DNA from: Microthrixaceae bacterium
Lineage (GTDB): Bacteria > Actinomycetota > Acidimicrobiia > Acidimicrobiales > Iamiaceae
Direction: 5' to 3'
NCBI GenBank assembly: GCA_016702505.1
Contig: JADJDU010000015.1
Span: 1 to 34,904, forward strand
Length of the DNA stretch: 34,904 nt
Shown: piece by piece, positions 7,857 through 13,975 of the stretch
How the letters are laid out: every line of letters begins with the position of its first letter
Position numbering within the stretch: position 1 is the stretch's first letter
The notes under the pieces: model-generated
Databases searched by the model: none
What the model was told of the DNA's origin: nothing
What the model saw: only the letters and a program-made list of their open reading frames with translations
Program-made: the position numbers and the translations under genes

Positions 7857-8491
7857 CATGTCTCCTTGATCTCGCAGACGCCTTGGCGGTTGCCACGCGT
7901 CACCTCTGGTGCGGGTCGCGACTGCACCGGCTCTGCATCGGTGAGACGCCACGCCCACCGGCCCGGCCGCCAGTCGCCGTACGGGAGCTGGTCGGAGATG
8001 TCGGTCTGCTGGACGTTGGACGCCACCCACGGGTCGCCGGTGACGGTCTGGCGGTACAGAAAGCCGTTCGTGGTCAGGTAGATCTCGTCGTCGTGCTCCC
8101 CCGTCTCGGCCACGATCGGCAGCGCCTCGGCCACCACGGCGGTACACACCACCCGGCCGAGCGAGAGGACCACGATCTCGTCCACCCTGCCGGGCGGGTT
8201 GGGGCGTTCGTAGGTGTACCAGTCGCCCGGGTGTAGGGCTGTGCCGCCCCATGCGACGTGGCCATCGGACGCGTGCGGCATCACGTCGTAGGCACCGACT
8301 TGGCAGATCGTCGGCGCCTTCGCCCCGGCGCAGACGGCGATGCGCTCACCCGGTTCGATCGCCAGCCCCGGCATCCCACGGACACCATCAGGACGCATCG
8401 GCCCGTTCGGTGGCCCGCCGCGCGTCTCCCACTGCTTGACCCCGATCTCGATGAGCGTCGGGTACGGCTGACGCAACCAGATCGCCTTCAC
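7853..8491 (-). CDS. ASCH-domain protein
   Basis: 212 aa. The N-terminus MKAIWLRQPYPTLIEIGVK followed by WETRG is the hallmark of ASCH domains, a PUA-like fold that binds RNA or modified nucleotides. GERIAVCAGAKAP and the later RVVCTAVV strand fit the barrel. Residues 80-170 form an insertion or second half with DWYTYERP and EIYLTTNGFLYR. Some ASCH proteins act on modified cytidine, so a link with the nearby PP-loop enzyme is possible, but no substrate can be read from sequence. The GTG start overlaps the upstream stop. Confidence 0.82.
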   Translation of the reverse strand: MKAIWLRQPYPTLIEIGVKQWETRGGPPNGPMRPDGVRGMPGLAIEPGERIAVCAGAKAPTICQVGAYDVMPHASDGHVAWGGTALHPGDWYTYERPNPPGRVDEIVVLSLGRVVCTAVVAEALPIVAETGEHDDEIYLTTNGFLYRQTVTGDPWVASNVQQTDISDQLPYGDWRPGRWAWRLTDAEPVQSRPAPEVTRGNRQGVCEIKETW

Positions 8492-8679
8492 CCCTCACCC
8501 CTCTCGTTGTGCGCCCTGGCAGCAGCCACCGACGCTTCCCAATCCGCGTTGCGGGGCCACGCCGTCCCGCACTTGCCGTGCACCCAGAACAGCACCCCGT
8601 CGTAGACCTCGGGGTACTCGATGCCGAACAACTCCACGTCAGGGACCGGACCACACTTCGGGCACTCATGGGTGGTCAT
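8488..8679 (-). CDS. Small zinc-ribbon-like protein
   Basis: 63 aa. CPKCG at 6-10 and HGKCG near residue 35 suggest a single metal site. The middle VELFGIEYPEVYDGVLFWV is aromatic and acidic. The ATG at 8679 overlaps the stop of the Gly-Tyr repeat gene (ATGA), which shows that the Arg-rich frame extending to 9132 is not the real N-terminus. Function unknown. Confidence 0.72.
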   Translation of the reverse strand: MTTHECPKCGPVPDVELFGIEYPEVYDGVLFWVHGKCGTAWPRNADWEASVAAARAHNERGEG

Positions 8680-8966
8680 GCTCGGCCGCCGTAGCCGTCG
8701 CCGTAGCCGTCGCCGTAGCCGTAGCCGTCGCCGTAGCCGTCGCCGTCGCCGTAGCCGTCGCCGTAGCCGTCGCCGTAGCCGTAGCCGTAGCCGTAGCCGT
8801 TGCCGTAGCCGTAGCCGTAGCCGTTGCCGTAGCCGTAGCCGTAGCCGTAGCCGTTGCCGTAGCCGTAGCCGTGGCCGTTGCCGTTGCCGTAGCCGTAGCC
8901 GTAGCCGTTGCCGTAGCCGTTGCCGCCAGAGTCCTCCACAACGGACAGCACACCTCGCCCGGTCAT
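8676..8966 (-). CDS. Gly-Tyr/Asn/Asp dipeptide-repeat protein
   Basis: 96 aa: a 15-residue head (MTGRGVLSVVEDSGG), 39 consecutive X-Gly dipeptides, and GRA. X is Tyr in 24 units, Asn in 7, Asp in 7 and His in 1. Asn and His occur only in the first 21 units and Asp only after unit 25. The frame is fixed by ATGA overlaps at both ends, one with the upstream stop at 8963 and one with the downstream start at 8679. Gly-Tyr low-complexity chains often self-associate; a condensate or surface role is speculation. No family is recognised. Confidence 0.72.
   Translation of the reverse strand: MTGRGVLSVVEDSGGNGYGNGYGYGYGNGNGHGYGYGNGYGYGYGYGNGYGYGYGNGYGYGYGYGDGYGDGYGDGDGYGDGYGYGDGYGDGYGGRA
8688..8927. 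repeat. Hexanucleotide repeat GGCNAC, about 39 units
   Basis: On the minus strand every unit is GGCNAC, with only the N position varying (T, A, G or C). Gain or loss of whole units keeps the reading frame, so the tract can change length without breaking the gene. Slipped-strand mispairing is the obvious way such a tract grows. Confidence 0.9.
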
Positions 8967-9271
8967 CCGAGATGCCCCGACCACGCCTCAGCATCAGCGT
9001 GGATCGTCGCCACCACCGCCAACTCATGGATCTCCACGATCCCAGCAGGGTCGAGGACAGTCCCACCCAACGGCCCAGCCACAAGCTCACCCAACCCGAC
9101 GGACGTGCCCCACTGGCGGATGTTGCGGGCACCAGTCAGAGTGACCACGTCGTCCTCGTGGCGGTAGTACCCGACCCACACCCATCCACGCTGGCCGATC
9201 ACGATCCGCACCTCACCACCCACAGGGCGGACCGGTGCGTACTCGACGCCATCAATCGTTACGTTGCTCAC
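8963..9271 (-). CDS. Small phage protein, DUF6948-like
   Basis: 102 aa from GTG 9271, with GGAG seven bases upstream and GTGA coupling to the preceding mini-gene. The sequence VWVGYYRHEDDVVTLTGARNI, then RQWGTSVGLGELVAGPL and TVLDPAGIVEI, resembles a beta-rich family frequent in phages and annotated as DUF6948; this is from memory and unverified. The start is placed here because the upstream continuation is low-complexity Gly/Arg. Function unknown. Confidence 0.75.
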   Translation of the reverse strand: MSNVTIDGVEYAPVRPVGGEVRIVIGQRGWVWVGYYRHEDDVVTLTGARNIRQWGTSVGLGELVAGPLGGTVLDPAGIVEIHELAVVATIHADAEAWSGHLG

Positions 9272-9321
9272 TTGCCTTCTCCTTGTTGTTTGTTGTTGTT
9301 GCATGTCTGGTCGGTGCTCAT
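9268..9321 (-). CDS. 17-aa mini-ORF
   Basis: Encodes MSTDQTCNNNKQQGEGK. It has GGGGAGG seven bases upstream, ATGA overlap with the preceding gene and GTGA overlap with the next. It may be a real micropeptide, a coupling device, or the true C-terminus of a frame-corrected upstream gene, because the same frame matches the paralogue's sequence farther upstream. Confidence 0.4.
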   Translation of the reverse strand: MSTDQTCNNNKQQGEGK

Positions 9322-10157
9322 CGCTGCGCCTCCCCGCGGCCGGGGCCTCCGGGGGGGTGGCTGGTCGGGTGCCCGGCGCCCCGCAGTCCGGGTTGCCCCG
9401 GCCCGCCCCCCGGCCCCCCCCCCCCCCCGGCACCCGCCCGTCTCCGGCCCGGGCACGGCCCGGGGAGCACGCACCTCCACCCACCGGTCCTCAACGAGTC
9501 GTTGTCAGGGTCAGCCGTCAACCTGTTGAGCCACCAAGCGCCGTGAGGGCCGAACCGCACCTGCTCGCCGCGCACCTGCCCGGCCTGGGCGAGCCACGTC
9601 GGCACCCCGTCCTCGTCCGTCAGACCGGACAGCACCGCACCCGGCCACGGCGGGGCGGGGGGCGGGGCGGGGGACTCACGCACCCACTGGTACGACGGCA
9701 GGTCGAGGATCGTCCCGGGCGGCGGGTTCGTGTCGCCCTCCATCCGAGAGCCACCGACGGCGGCGATGATCTGCGCCCACGCGTCTCCCCATGTGCGGCG
9801 GTCGTCCTCGCAGTGCGCCCACGCTTCGAACGCGTCCGGGGTCCCACCGAGGGCCATCCACACGTCCTGCGCCAGGTACCACGGGGGTCCCGAGGGGCCT
9901 GCCCCCTCGTCGATGGGGGGAGCGGGAAGCACGGCCAGCACGGCGTCGGCGGATCGCAGACTCTGCACCCAGTCCGGGTGGTTGGCGTTCTTCCACGGCC
10001 CGTCGTGCTCTTCCTCGTAGATCGCCCGTGCGATCCGCTCTCGCAGGTCGTCGCCCGCCGCCGGGGCGGCAGCCTCGTAGGCATCCCGATACTCCGGGTC
10101 CGCCAGCCGCTCGGCCAGGTACCGCTCAGCGCCCGTCAGGTCGTCGGTCTCGCTCAT
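9318..10157 (-). CDS. Accessory protein A, paralogue with shifted C-terminus
   Basis: 279 aa. The N-terminus LTGAERYLAERLADPEYRDA and the next block LRERIARAIYEEEH with ADAVLAVLP resemble short helical modules common in actinophage proteins of unknown role. Residues 170-225 (PPWPGAVLSGLTDEDGVP onward) are nearly identical to a stretch of the gene at 11410-12322. Where the paralogue continues with RWVEVRAPRAV, this copy lacks one base (CAACGAGTCG versus CAACGAAGTCG near 9499) and reads a Gly/Arg-rich tail through the C15 tract instead. The C-terminal 60 residues may therefore be an artefact or decay. It is coupled by ATGA at both ends. Confidence 0.65.
   Translation of the reverse strand: MSETDDLTGAERYLAERLADPEYRDAYEAAAPAAGDDLRERIARAIYEEEHDGPWKNANHPDWVQSLRSADAVLAVLPAPPIDEGAGPSGPPWYLAQDVWMALGGTPDAFEAWAHCEDDRRTWGDAWAQIIAAVGGSRMEGDTNPPPGTILDLPSYQWVRESPAPPPAPPWPGAVLSGLTDEDGVPTWLAQAGQVRGEQVRFGPHGAWWLNRLTADPDNDSLRTGGWRCVLPGPCPGRRRAGAGGGGGPGGGPGQPGLRGAGHPTSHPPGGPGRGEAQR
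9414..9428. repeat. Homopolymer tract, 15 C on plus strand
   Basis: Fifteen consecutive C on the plus strand, inside the C-terminal part of accessory gene A, flanked by further C/G-rich sequence. It is prone to slippage in vivo and in sequencing. Confidence 0.85.
9440..9654. repeat. Direct duplication, copy 1 (partner 11585-11803)
   Basis: About 215 bp nearly identical to 11585-11803, including the stretch GGGCACGGCCCGGGGAGCAC. It lies in the same reading direction as its partner and encodes the shared GLTDEDGVPTWLAQAGQ segment. The copies differ by a few substitutions and small indels, so the duplication is recent. Confidence 0.88.
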
Positions 10158-10714
10158 CGCTCGTTCCTCCAGTCGTTGATCCGCAACCGCAACAGCGCCT
10201 CGGCTGCCGCGTACTCATCCGCATGGTCCGGTGCTCGACGCTGCACCTCAGCGGTCAGGTCATCGAGGGTTGCCCCGTCCGGGTGCCAGCACCCGACACT
10301 CACCCCGTACCCTGCCTCAGTGCGGAACAGGGTCAGGGTCTGGTCCTCGGACCCGATCGGGCCGACGGTCAGGGCATGGCGGGGAAAGGACACCCGAGCG
10401 TACCCGAACACCTGAGCGTTCCCGAACACCTCAGCGTCCCCGGACACCCGAGCGGCCCCGAACACCCGAGCGGCCCCGAACACCCAAGCGGTCCCGAACA
10501 CCTGAGCGGTCCCGGACACCCGAGCGTTCCCGAACACCCGAGCGTTCCCGGACACCTGGGCCGAGCCGGACACCCGGGCCGAGCCGGACACCCGAGCGGT
10601 CCCGTACACCTGAGCGTCCGGTCCGATATGGGCCGTCTCATCGACTGACGCCGTGTCCTGCACCCAGCCGCCACCGTTCGGGTGACGATGCCACCCCGGA
10701 CGTTCATCGCTCAT
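10154..10714 (-). CDS. Left-handed beta-helix (hexapeptide repeat) protein
   Basis: 186 aa. Residues about 21-110 are roughly fifteen hexapeptides of the form A-R/Q/E/W-V-S/F/Y-G-x (ARVSGS, AQVFGT and similar), with valine every sixth residue, the signature of a left-handed beta-helix as in hexapeptide transferases. No catalytic domain follows; the last 70 residues (TLTLFRTEAGYGVSVGCWH onward) form a separate small module. Similar solenoid proteins occur in phages without assigned function. AAGGAG lies 7 bases before ATG 10714, and the stop overlaps the next start (ATGA). Confidence 0.82.
   Translation of the reverse strand: MSDERPGWHRHPNGGGWVQDTASVDETAHIGPDAQVYGTARVSGSARVSGSAQVSGNARVFGNARVSGTAQVFGTAWVFGAARVFGAARVSGDAEVFGNAQVFGYARVSFPRHALTVGPIGSEDQTLTLFRTEAGYGVSVGCWHPDGATLDDLTAEVQRRAPDHADEYAAAEALLRLRINDWRNER
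10385..10654. repeat. 18-nt repeat array encoding hexapeptides
   Basis: About fifteen imperfect 18-base units (recognisable core CGAACACC-GAGCG on the plus strand), each one turn-face of the predicted beta-helix. DNA-level similarity between units is higher than protein function requires, so recent unit duplication is likely. Confidence 0.75.
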
Positions 10715-10850
10715 CGCTGTCTCCTTCCTTGCCCAATGGGCCTCTCGTCACCACGGCCACGACCTGGGCCACCAGCACCGCCACCACCAGCCCGGCCACG
10801 ATCCACCAGTCCCATTGCCCACGCCCAACGGCGTCCGCTACGGCGGTCAC
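10704..10850 (-). CDS. 48-aa single-span membrane protein
   Basis: Starts at GTG 10850, a GTGA overlap with the upstream stop. Begins VTAVADAVGRGQWDWW, then IVAGLVVAVLVAQVVAVV, a clear hydrophobic span, then a charged tail (RGPLGKEGDSDER). The stop lies 11 bases inside the next gene and the tail codons supply that gene's ribosome site. It is too small for a confident family call; a membrane-targeted micropeptide is the reasonable description. Confidence 0.6.
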   Translation of the reverse strand: MTAVADAVGRGQWDWWIVAGLVVAVLVAQVVAVVTRGPLGKEGDSDER

Positions 10851-11038
10851 GACTCGACCTCCCGGTCAATCTCGTACCGTGCTACCCTCATCCTCTGATC
10901 GAACTCGGCGCGGTGTGCCTCGATCAGCTCCTTGACCGCACGGCTCCTGGCCCTCGCGTACCTCTTCCCCGCGGCGTTGCCTGTCCGCTTGCGGCTCTCA
11001 CGAACCGTGGCGGCCCTGTCCTCCAGCCACGCCGTCAC
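10847..11038 (-). CDS. Small basic helical protein
   Basis: 63 aa from GTG 11038, overlapping the upstream Cys-rich gene by 41 bases. It is strongly helical and charged (KRYARARSRAVKELIEAHRAEF), resembling short DNA- or RNA-binding helices. No family recognised. The end is coupled to the 48-aa membrane protein by GTGA. Confidence 0.5.
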   Translation of the reverse strand: MTAWLEDRAATVRESRKRTGNAAGKRYARARSRAVKELIEAHRAEFDQRMRVARYEIDREVES

Positions 11039-11210
11039 CCCCCATCTCAGCGCGCCTACGTTGGGCGCTCGCCTTGACCTTCGCCCCGTTACACTGCTTG
11101 CAGGCGTATGTCAGGCCGTCCTTGTGTTTCGCGTTGCGGTGGAACTCCGATAGCGGCTTCGCCTCGCCGCACGAACTGCACTGCTTGGTGGCTAGCTCCA
11201 CGGCGCTCAC
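10998..11210 (-). CDS. Small zinc-finger protein
   Basis: 70 aa. CSSCGEAKPLSEFHR, then CKQC about 20 residues later, is the two-CxxC ribbon widespread in phage proteins and in the N-terminus of endonuclease VII-type enzymes, but no nuclease residues follow. The GTG at 11210 overlaps the upstream stop as GTGA. A nucleic-acid-binding role is likely by motif only. Confidence 0.72.
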   Translation of the reverse strand: MSAVELATKQCSSCGEAKPLSEFHRNAKHKDGLTYACKQCNGAKVKASAQRRRAEMGGDGVAGGQGRHGS

Positions 11211-11413
11211 GACTCGACCTCCACCACTGGACGGTCACACCGCTCAGTCGACAGACCTGCCGTCATCCACCGGTCAGTCTGCGCCTCACACACCGCGCCC
11301 CGGCGGCACTGCCAGTCAGACAGCACCGCACCCGCCAACGGGCCGGTGAAGGTGACCCCGCCGAGCACGCAGCCGATCACAGTCGAGAGCCTGCGCTTCG
11401 TCGTGCGCTTCAC
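11207..11413 (-). CDS. Small secreted or membrane-anchored protein
   Basis: 68 aa. A basic start (KRTTKRR) is followed by the hydrophobic segment LSTVIGCVLGGVTFTGPLAG, fitting a signal peptide or anchor, then a 35-residue tail with three cysteines (C36, C42, C59). It could be exported and disulfide-bonded. GTGA overlaps at both ends show it is part of the operon. Function unknown. Confidence 0.6.
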   Translation of the reverse strand: MKRTTKRRLSTVIGCVLGGVTFTGPLAGAVLSDWQCRRGAVCEAQTDRWMTAGLSTERCDRPVVEVES

Positions 11414-12322
11414 CGGTCGCCGTCCTTCAGCACCTCGACCGTGCCATCAGCGGAGAACATGACGTCCAGGGCCTCGCCTCCGTTGTCCCAGGCGATGACG
11501 CCCTCGACGGAGTGCGTCACCTTCCAGACGGTGCGACCGTCAGGCCACCGTCGCCCGACCGCCTCCCACCACGGCACCCGCTCCGTCTCCGGCACGGGCA
11601 CGGCCCGGGGAGCACGCACCTCCACCCACCGGTCCTCAACGAAGTCGTTGTCAGGGTCGAAGTCGTCAACCGTGTTGGGCCACCAAGCGCCGTGAGGGCC
11701 GAACCGCACCTGCTCGCCGCGCACCTGCCCGGCCTGGGCGAGCCACGTCGGCACCCCGTCCTCATCGGTGAGCCCGGACGGCACCGCACCCGGCCACGGC
11801 GGGACGAGGGTGGCGTCCAGTTCGTCGGCCCAACTGCGGATGATTCGCTTGATTCCCGGGTCCTCGATGTAGCCGGAGTTGGCTATCCAGCGCAGCCGGT
11901 TGGCGGCGTCTCGCAGGACGCCACCCGGCCACGGCGGCACGGGGGACGGGGCGGCGAAGCACGCCCACCGGACGACCGCCTCCAGCAGCTCCGCCACCAG
12001 CTCCTCGATCAGCTCACGGGACTCCGGGTGCGTCTCCGCGTGTCCGCGGGCACGGGACATCAGGTCATCCGGGGCGGGAGGCTCCGGGGACCACGACCAC
12101 GACGCGGGGACGCGGTAGGCGAGGTTGGCGATGGAACCCCGGAACTGGCCCTCGGACTCGAAGGAGTTGCGGTACCACCGGCCGTTGCAGGAGTACTCCA
12201 CCTCGACTCCGGCGGCGACCGCTGCGGCCAGCTCCACCGGATCGGCGCACTCGGGGGGGGGGGGGGGGGGGGGGGCCTGGGCACCCCCCGGTGACGAGCC
12301 ACCCCTCGAGTTCCTCGCTCAT
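11410..12322 (-). CDS. Accessory protein B, frame interrupted by a G23 tract
   Basis: Natural start is ATG 12322 (AGAGG 8 bases upstream; ATGA overlap with the preceding gene), reading MSEELEGWLVTGG and then a proline run from the homopolymer. The remaining 275 codons (ECADPVELAAAVAAGVEV onward) are one base out of frame. With 22 instead of 23 G the whole would be 303 aa. The body includes VEYSCNGRWYRNSF and a C-terminal RTVWKVTHSVEGVIAWD; no family recognised. It shares a 215-bp segment with accessory gene A. If translation begins only after the tract, GTG 12237 is the likely start. Confidence 0.65.
11585..11803. repeat. Direct duplication, copy 2 (partner 9440-9654)
   Basis: Same sequence as the first copy with a few differences. 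This copy keeps an uninterrupted frame (RWVEVRAPRAVPVPE) and is probably nearer the ancestral state. Confidence 0.88.
12253..12275. repeat. Homopolymer tract, 23 G on plus strand
   Basis: Twenty-three consecutive G, encoding prolines near the N-terminus of accessory protein B. The gene is in frame only with 22, 25 and so on. It is either a phase-variable tract or an assembly artefact. Confidence 0.9.
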
Positions 12323-12429
12323 CGCTCGTTCCTCTCTCGTCGTTCGGCCCGGTCCTCGACCACGGCGAGCACGTAGAAGCACACGGCCAGGATCAGCGGC
12401 AAGGCCAGCGGCCACGTCACGGCGTTCAC
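12319..12429 (-). CDS. 36-aa membrane micropeptide
   Basis: GTG 12429 overlaps the upstream stop (GTGA) and the stop overlaps the next ATG (ATGA). The peptide begins VNAVTWPLALPLILAVCFYV and continues LAVV, one hydrophobic span, then a charged tail (EDRAERRERNER). It has the same plan as the 48-aa protein at 10704: hydrophobic span, then basic/acidic tail. Confidence 0.58.
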   Translation of the reverse strand: MNAVTWPLALPLILAVCFYVLAVVEDRAERRERNER

Positions 12430-12803
12430 GACGCCACCGCCATCGTCAGGGCCTCATGGCGGGCCCGTGTCCACTCGGGCACCCGGGCCAACTGGCCGGG
12501 CGACAGAGACGGCAGCGCCGTCGGAACCTCCAGCAGGCGCAACGACGGGTCCCAGCGGCCACCACAGAACCGGGCGATGCGCTGGGCGGTCTGGCGCACC
12601 CGGTCGGACTTGCCGAGCCCGAACCGCTGCGCCAAGTCCAGGTCAGCCACCTCGACGGGCACGGCCTCGGCCCACATGGCCGGGAGCAGGCGCAGCAGTG
12701 CCACGGCCGTCGAGCCGACCACGGGCGTCCAGCACACCTCGACGTAGTCGGAGCGCAGCGGGTGGACGTTGCGGGCGGGAGCGGGCAGCGGGGTGAGGAT
12801 CAC
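12426..12803 (-). CDS. Putative helix-turn-helix protein
   Basis: 125 aa from GTG 12803 (GTGA overlap with the RecT-like gene). The centre LDLAQRFGLGKSDRVRQTAQRI looks like a helix-turn-helix and is followed by a small wing (CGGRWDPSLRLLEVPTALPSL). The N-terminus VEVCWTPVVGSTAVALLRLLP is hydrophobic but probably packed rather than membrane. Likely a DNA-binding regulator in the recombination operon; no named family. Confidence 0.6.
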   Translation of the reverse strand: MILTPLPAPARNVHPLRSDYVEVCWTPVVGSTAVALLRLLPAMWAEAVPVEVADLDLAQRFGLGKSDRVRQTAQRIARFCGGRWDPSLRLLEVPTALPSLSPGQLARVPEWTRARHEALTMAVAS

Positions 12804-13975
12804 GACGCACCGCCCGTCGCCTTGCGCAGCTCCCACTCGCCGTTCGACCGCAGGAACAGGGCGTGCGACCCGTCGGTGATCGACTGGAGCCCGTCGAAGA
12901 GGGCCGACCACTCGTCGTCGGTCAGGTCCTTCGACGACGCCGTGCGCTGGGCGGACACCACCTCGATCAGGTGGCGGCGCAGCTCGTCACGGTCCTCGTC
13001 GGGGTCGGACGGCCACGCCTCCGCGACCATCGCCCACATCTTCTTGTTGCGAGCGGCCGGGTCCGGGGTCGCCGGGTTGTAGGCGTCGATCGCTGCACCG
13101 ATGGCGGCGGCCTGCTCGGCGGTCACGTTCCCCGACTTGAGCGGCGGGATGCCCTGGGCCTTCCACCACTCGCCAAGGTCCTGGCGGTCCTCCTGGGTGA
13201 GCTCGTCAATGCGGGCCTGGATCGCAGCTGCGTCCACGGGGTCGTCCTCGACCACCTCGGCGTCCACGATGCCGTCGAACCCGTCCTCGCCCGGGAGCGG
13301 CGGCAGGTCCACGTCCGGGGGCTCGGGGGCAGGCGCCGGCGCAGCCTTGGCGGCCGCCGTCTTACGGGCGGGTGCAACCTTCGCCTTGCGGACGTTCGTC
13401 GCCTTCTCCGGCGGGGCCACATCGGCCCGGGACTCCACCACCAGGTCGTCGTCGGCCACCAGGTCGCCGTCGGACAGCTCCTCAGGCGTGTAGCCGATCC
13501 CGCCGAGCACGTCGGCGAAGTTGTCCCGGCAGATTTCCCCGGTGGCGCGGGCGGCGAGCATGGCCCGCGGGTACTTCCGGTAGTTCTGGCCACCCGCCAG
13601 GCCCGCCGCCTTGGCGTCGTCCATCGTCCAGGTGACCTTGGCGACGCGGTCCTCGGGCCAGTCGGCCCGGCGGGCGCAGATCGTGACCTTCGTGTTCGAC
13701 TTCACCTCGAACCACAGGTCGTGGCCGGCCCGATGCACGAGCGCCCGCATGAGCTTGGCGGACATGCACGGGCGCCCGTTGATCACGGAGATCTCCGAGA
13801 GGGCCTGCATCGGCCCGATGCCGATCTCGTGGCCGGTGAGCATGGCGGCCATGACGGCCTCGGGCTTGCCGCGAAGCCCGGCCGGGGCGAAGTCGGTGCG
13901 GGCGATCTGATCGGCGAGGCTGGCGGCCTGTGGCACCAGGTCGAACGAGCTGGCGGGGACGAGTGCGGTGCTCAC
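12800..13975 (-). CDS. RecT-like single-strand annealing protein
   Basis: 391 aa. GKPEAVMAAMLTGHEIGIGP and ALSEISVINGRPCMSAKLM are the conserved start of the RecT-type annealase domain, continuing to KYPRAMLAARATGEICRD. Residues 185-245 are a disordered Ala/Pro/Lys linker. The C-terminal 140 residues (QEDRQDLGEWWKAQGIP onward) are a separate helical domain. It should coat exonuclease-made single strands and anneal them during recombination. It is coupled to the RecB-like exonuclease by GTGA, the usual recombination pair. Confidence 0.88.
   Translation of the reverse strand: MSTALVPASSFDLVPQAASLADQIARTDFAPAGLRGKPEAVMAAMLTGHEIGIGPMQALSEISVINGRPCMSAKLMRALVHRAGHDLWFEVKSNTKVTICARRADWPEDRVAKVTWTMDDAKAAGLAGGQNYRKYPRAMLAARATGEICRDNFADVLGGIGYTPEELSDGDLVADDDLVVESRADVAPPEKATNVRKAKVAPARKTAAAKAAPAPAPEPPDVDLPPLPGEDGFDGIVDAEVVEDDPVDAAAIQARIDELTQEDRQDLGEWWKAQGIPPLKSGNVTAEQAAAIGAAIDAYNPATPDPAARNKKMWAMVAEAWPSDPDEDRDELRRHLIEVVSAQRTASSKDLTDDEWSALFDGLQSITDGSHALFLRSNGEWELRKATGGAS

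Noticed and set aside
8688..8927. CRISPR array
   Set aside because: The 6-base units are contiguous and lack unique spacers; there are no cas genes nearby. The exonuclease at 13972 lacks the Cas4 cysteines and pairs with RecT.
8666..8953. Ala-Thr repeat frame in the hexanucleotide array
   Set aside because: Neither end couples to a neighbouring gene, unlike the Gly-Tyr frame, although the silent third-position variation in this frame keeps it a minor alternative.
8488..9132. Arg/Leu-repeat frame extending the zinc-ribbon protein upstream
   Set aside because: The ATGA overlap at 8676-8679 marks the true start. The RLRLRQRL run is a frame-shifted reading of the hexanucleotide array.
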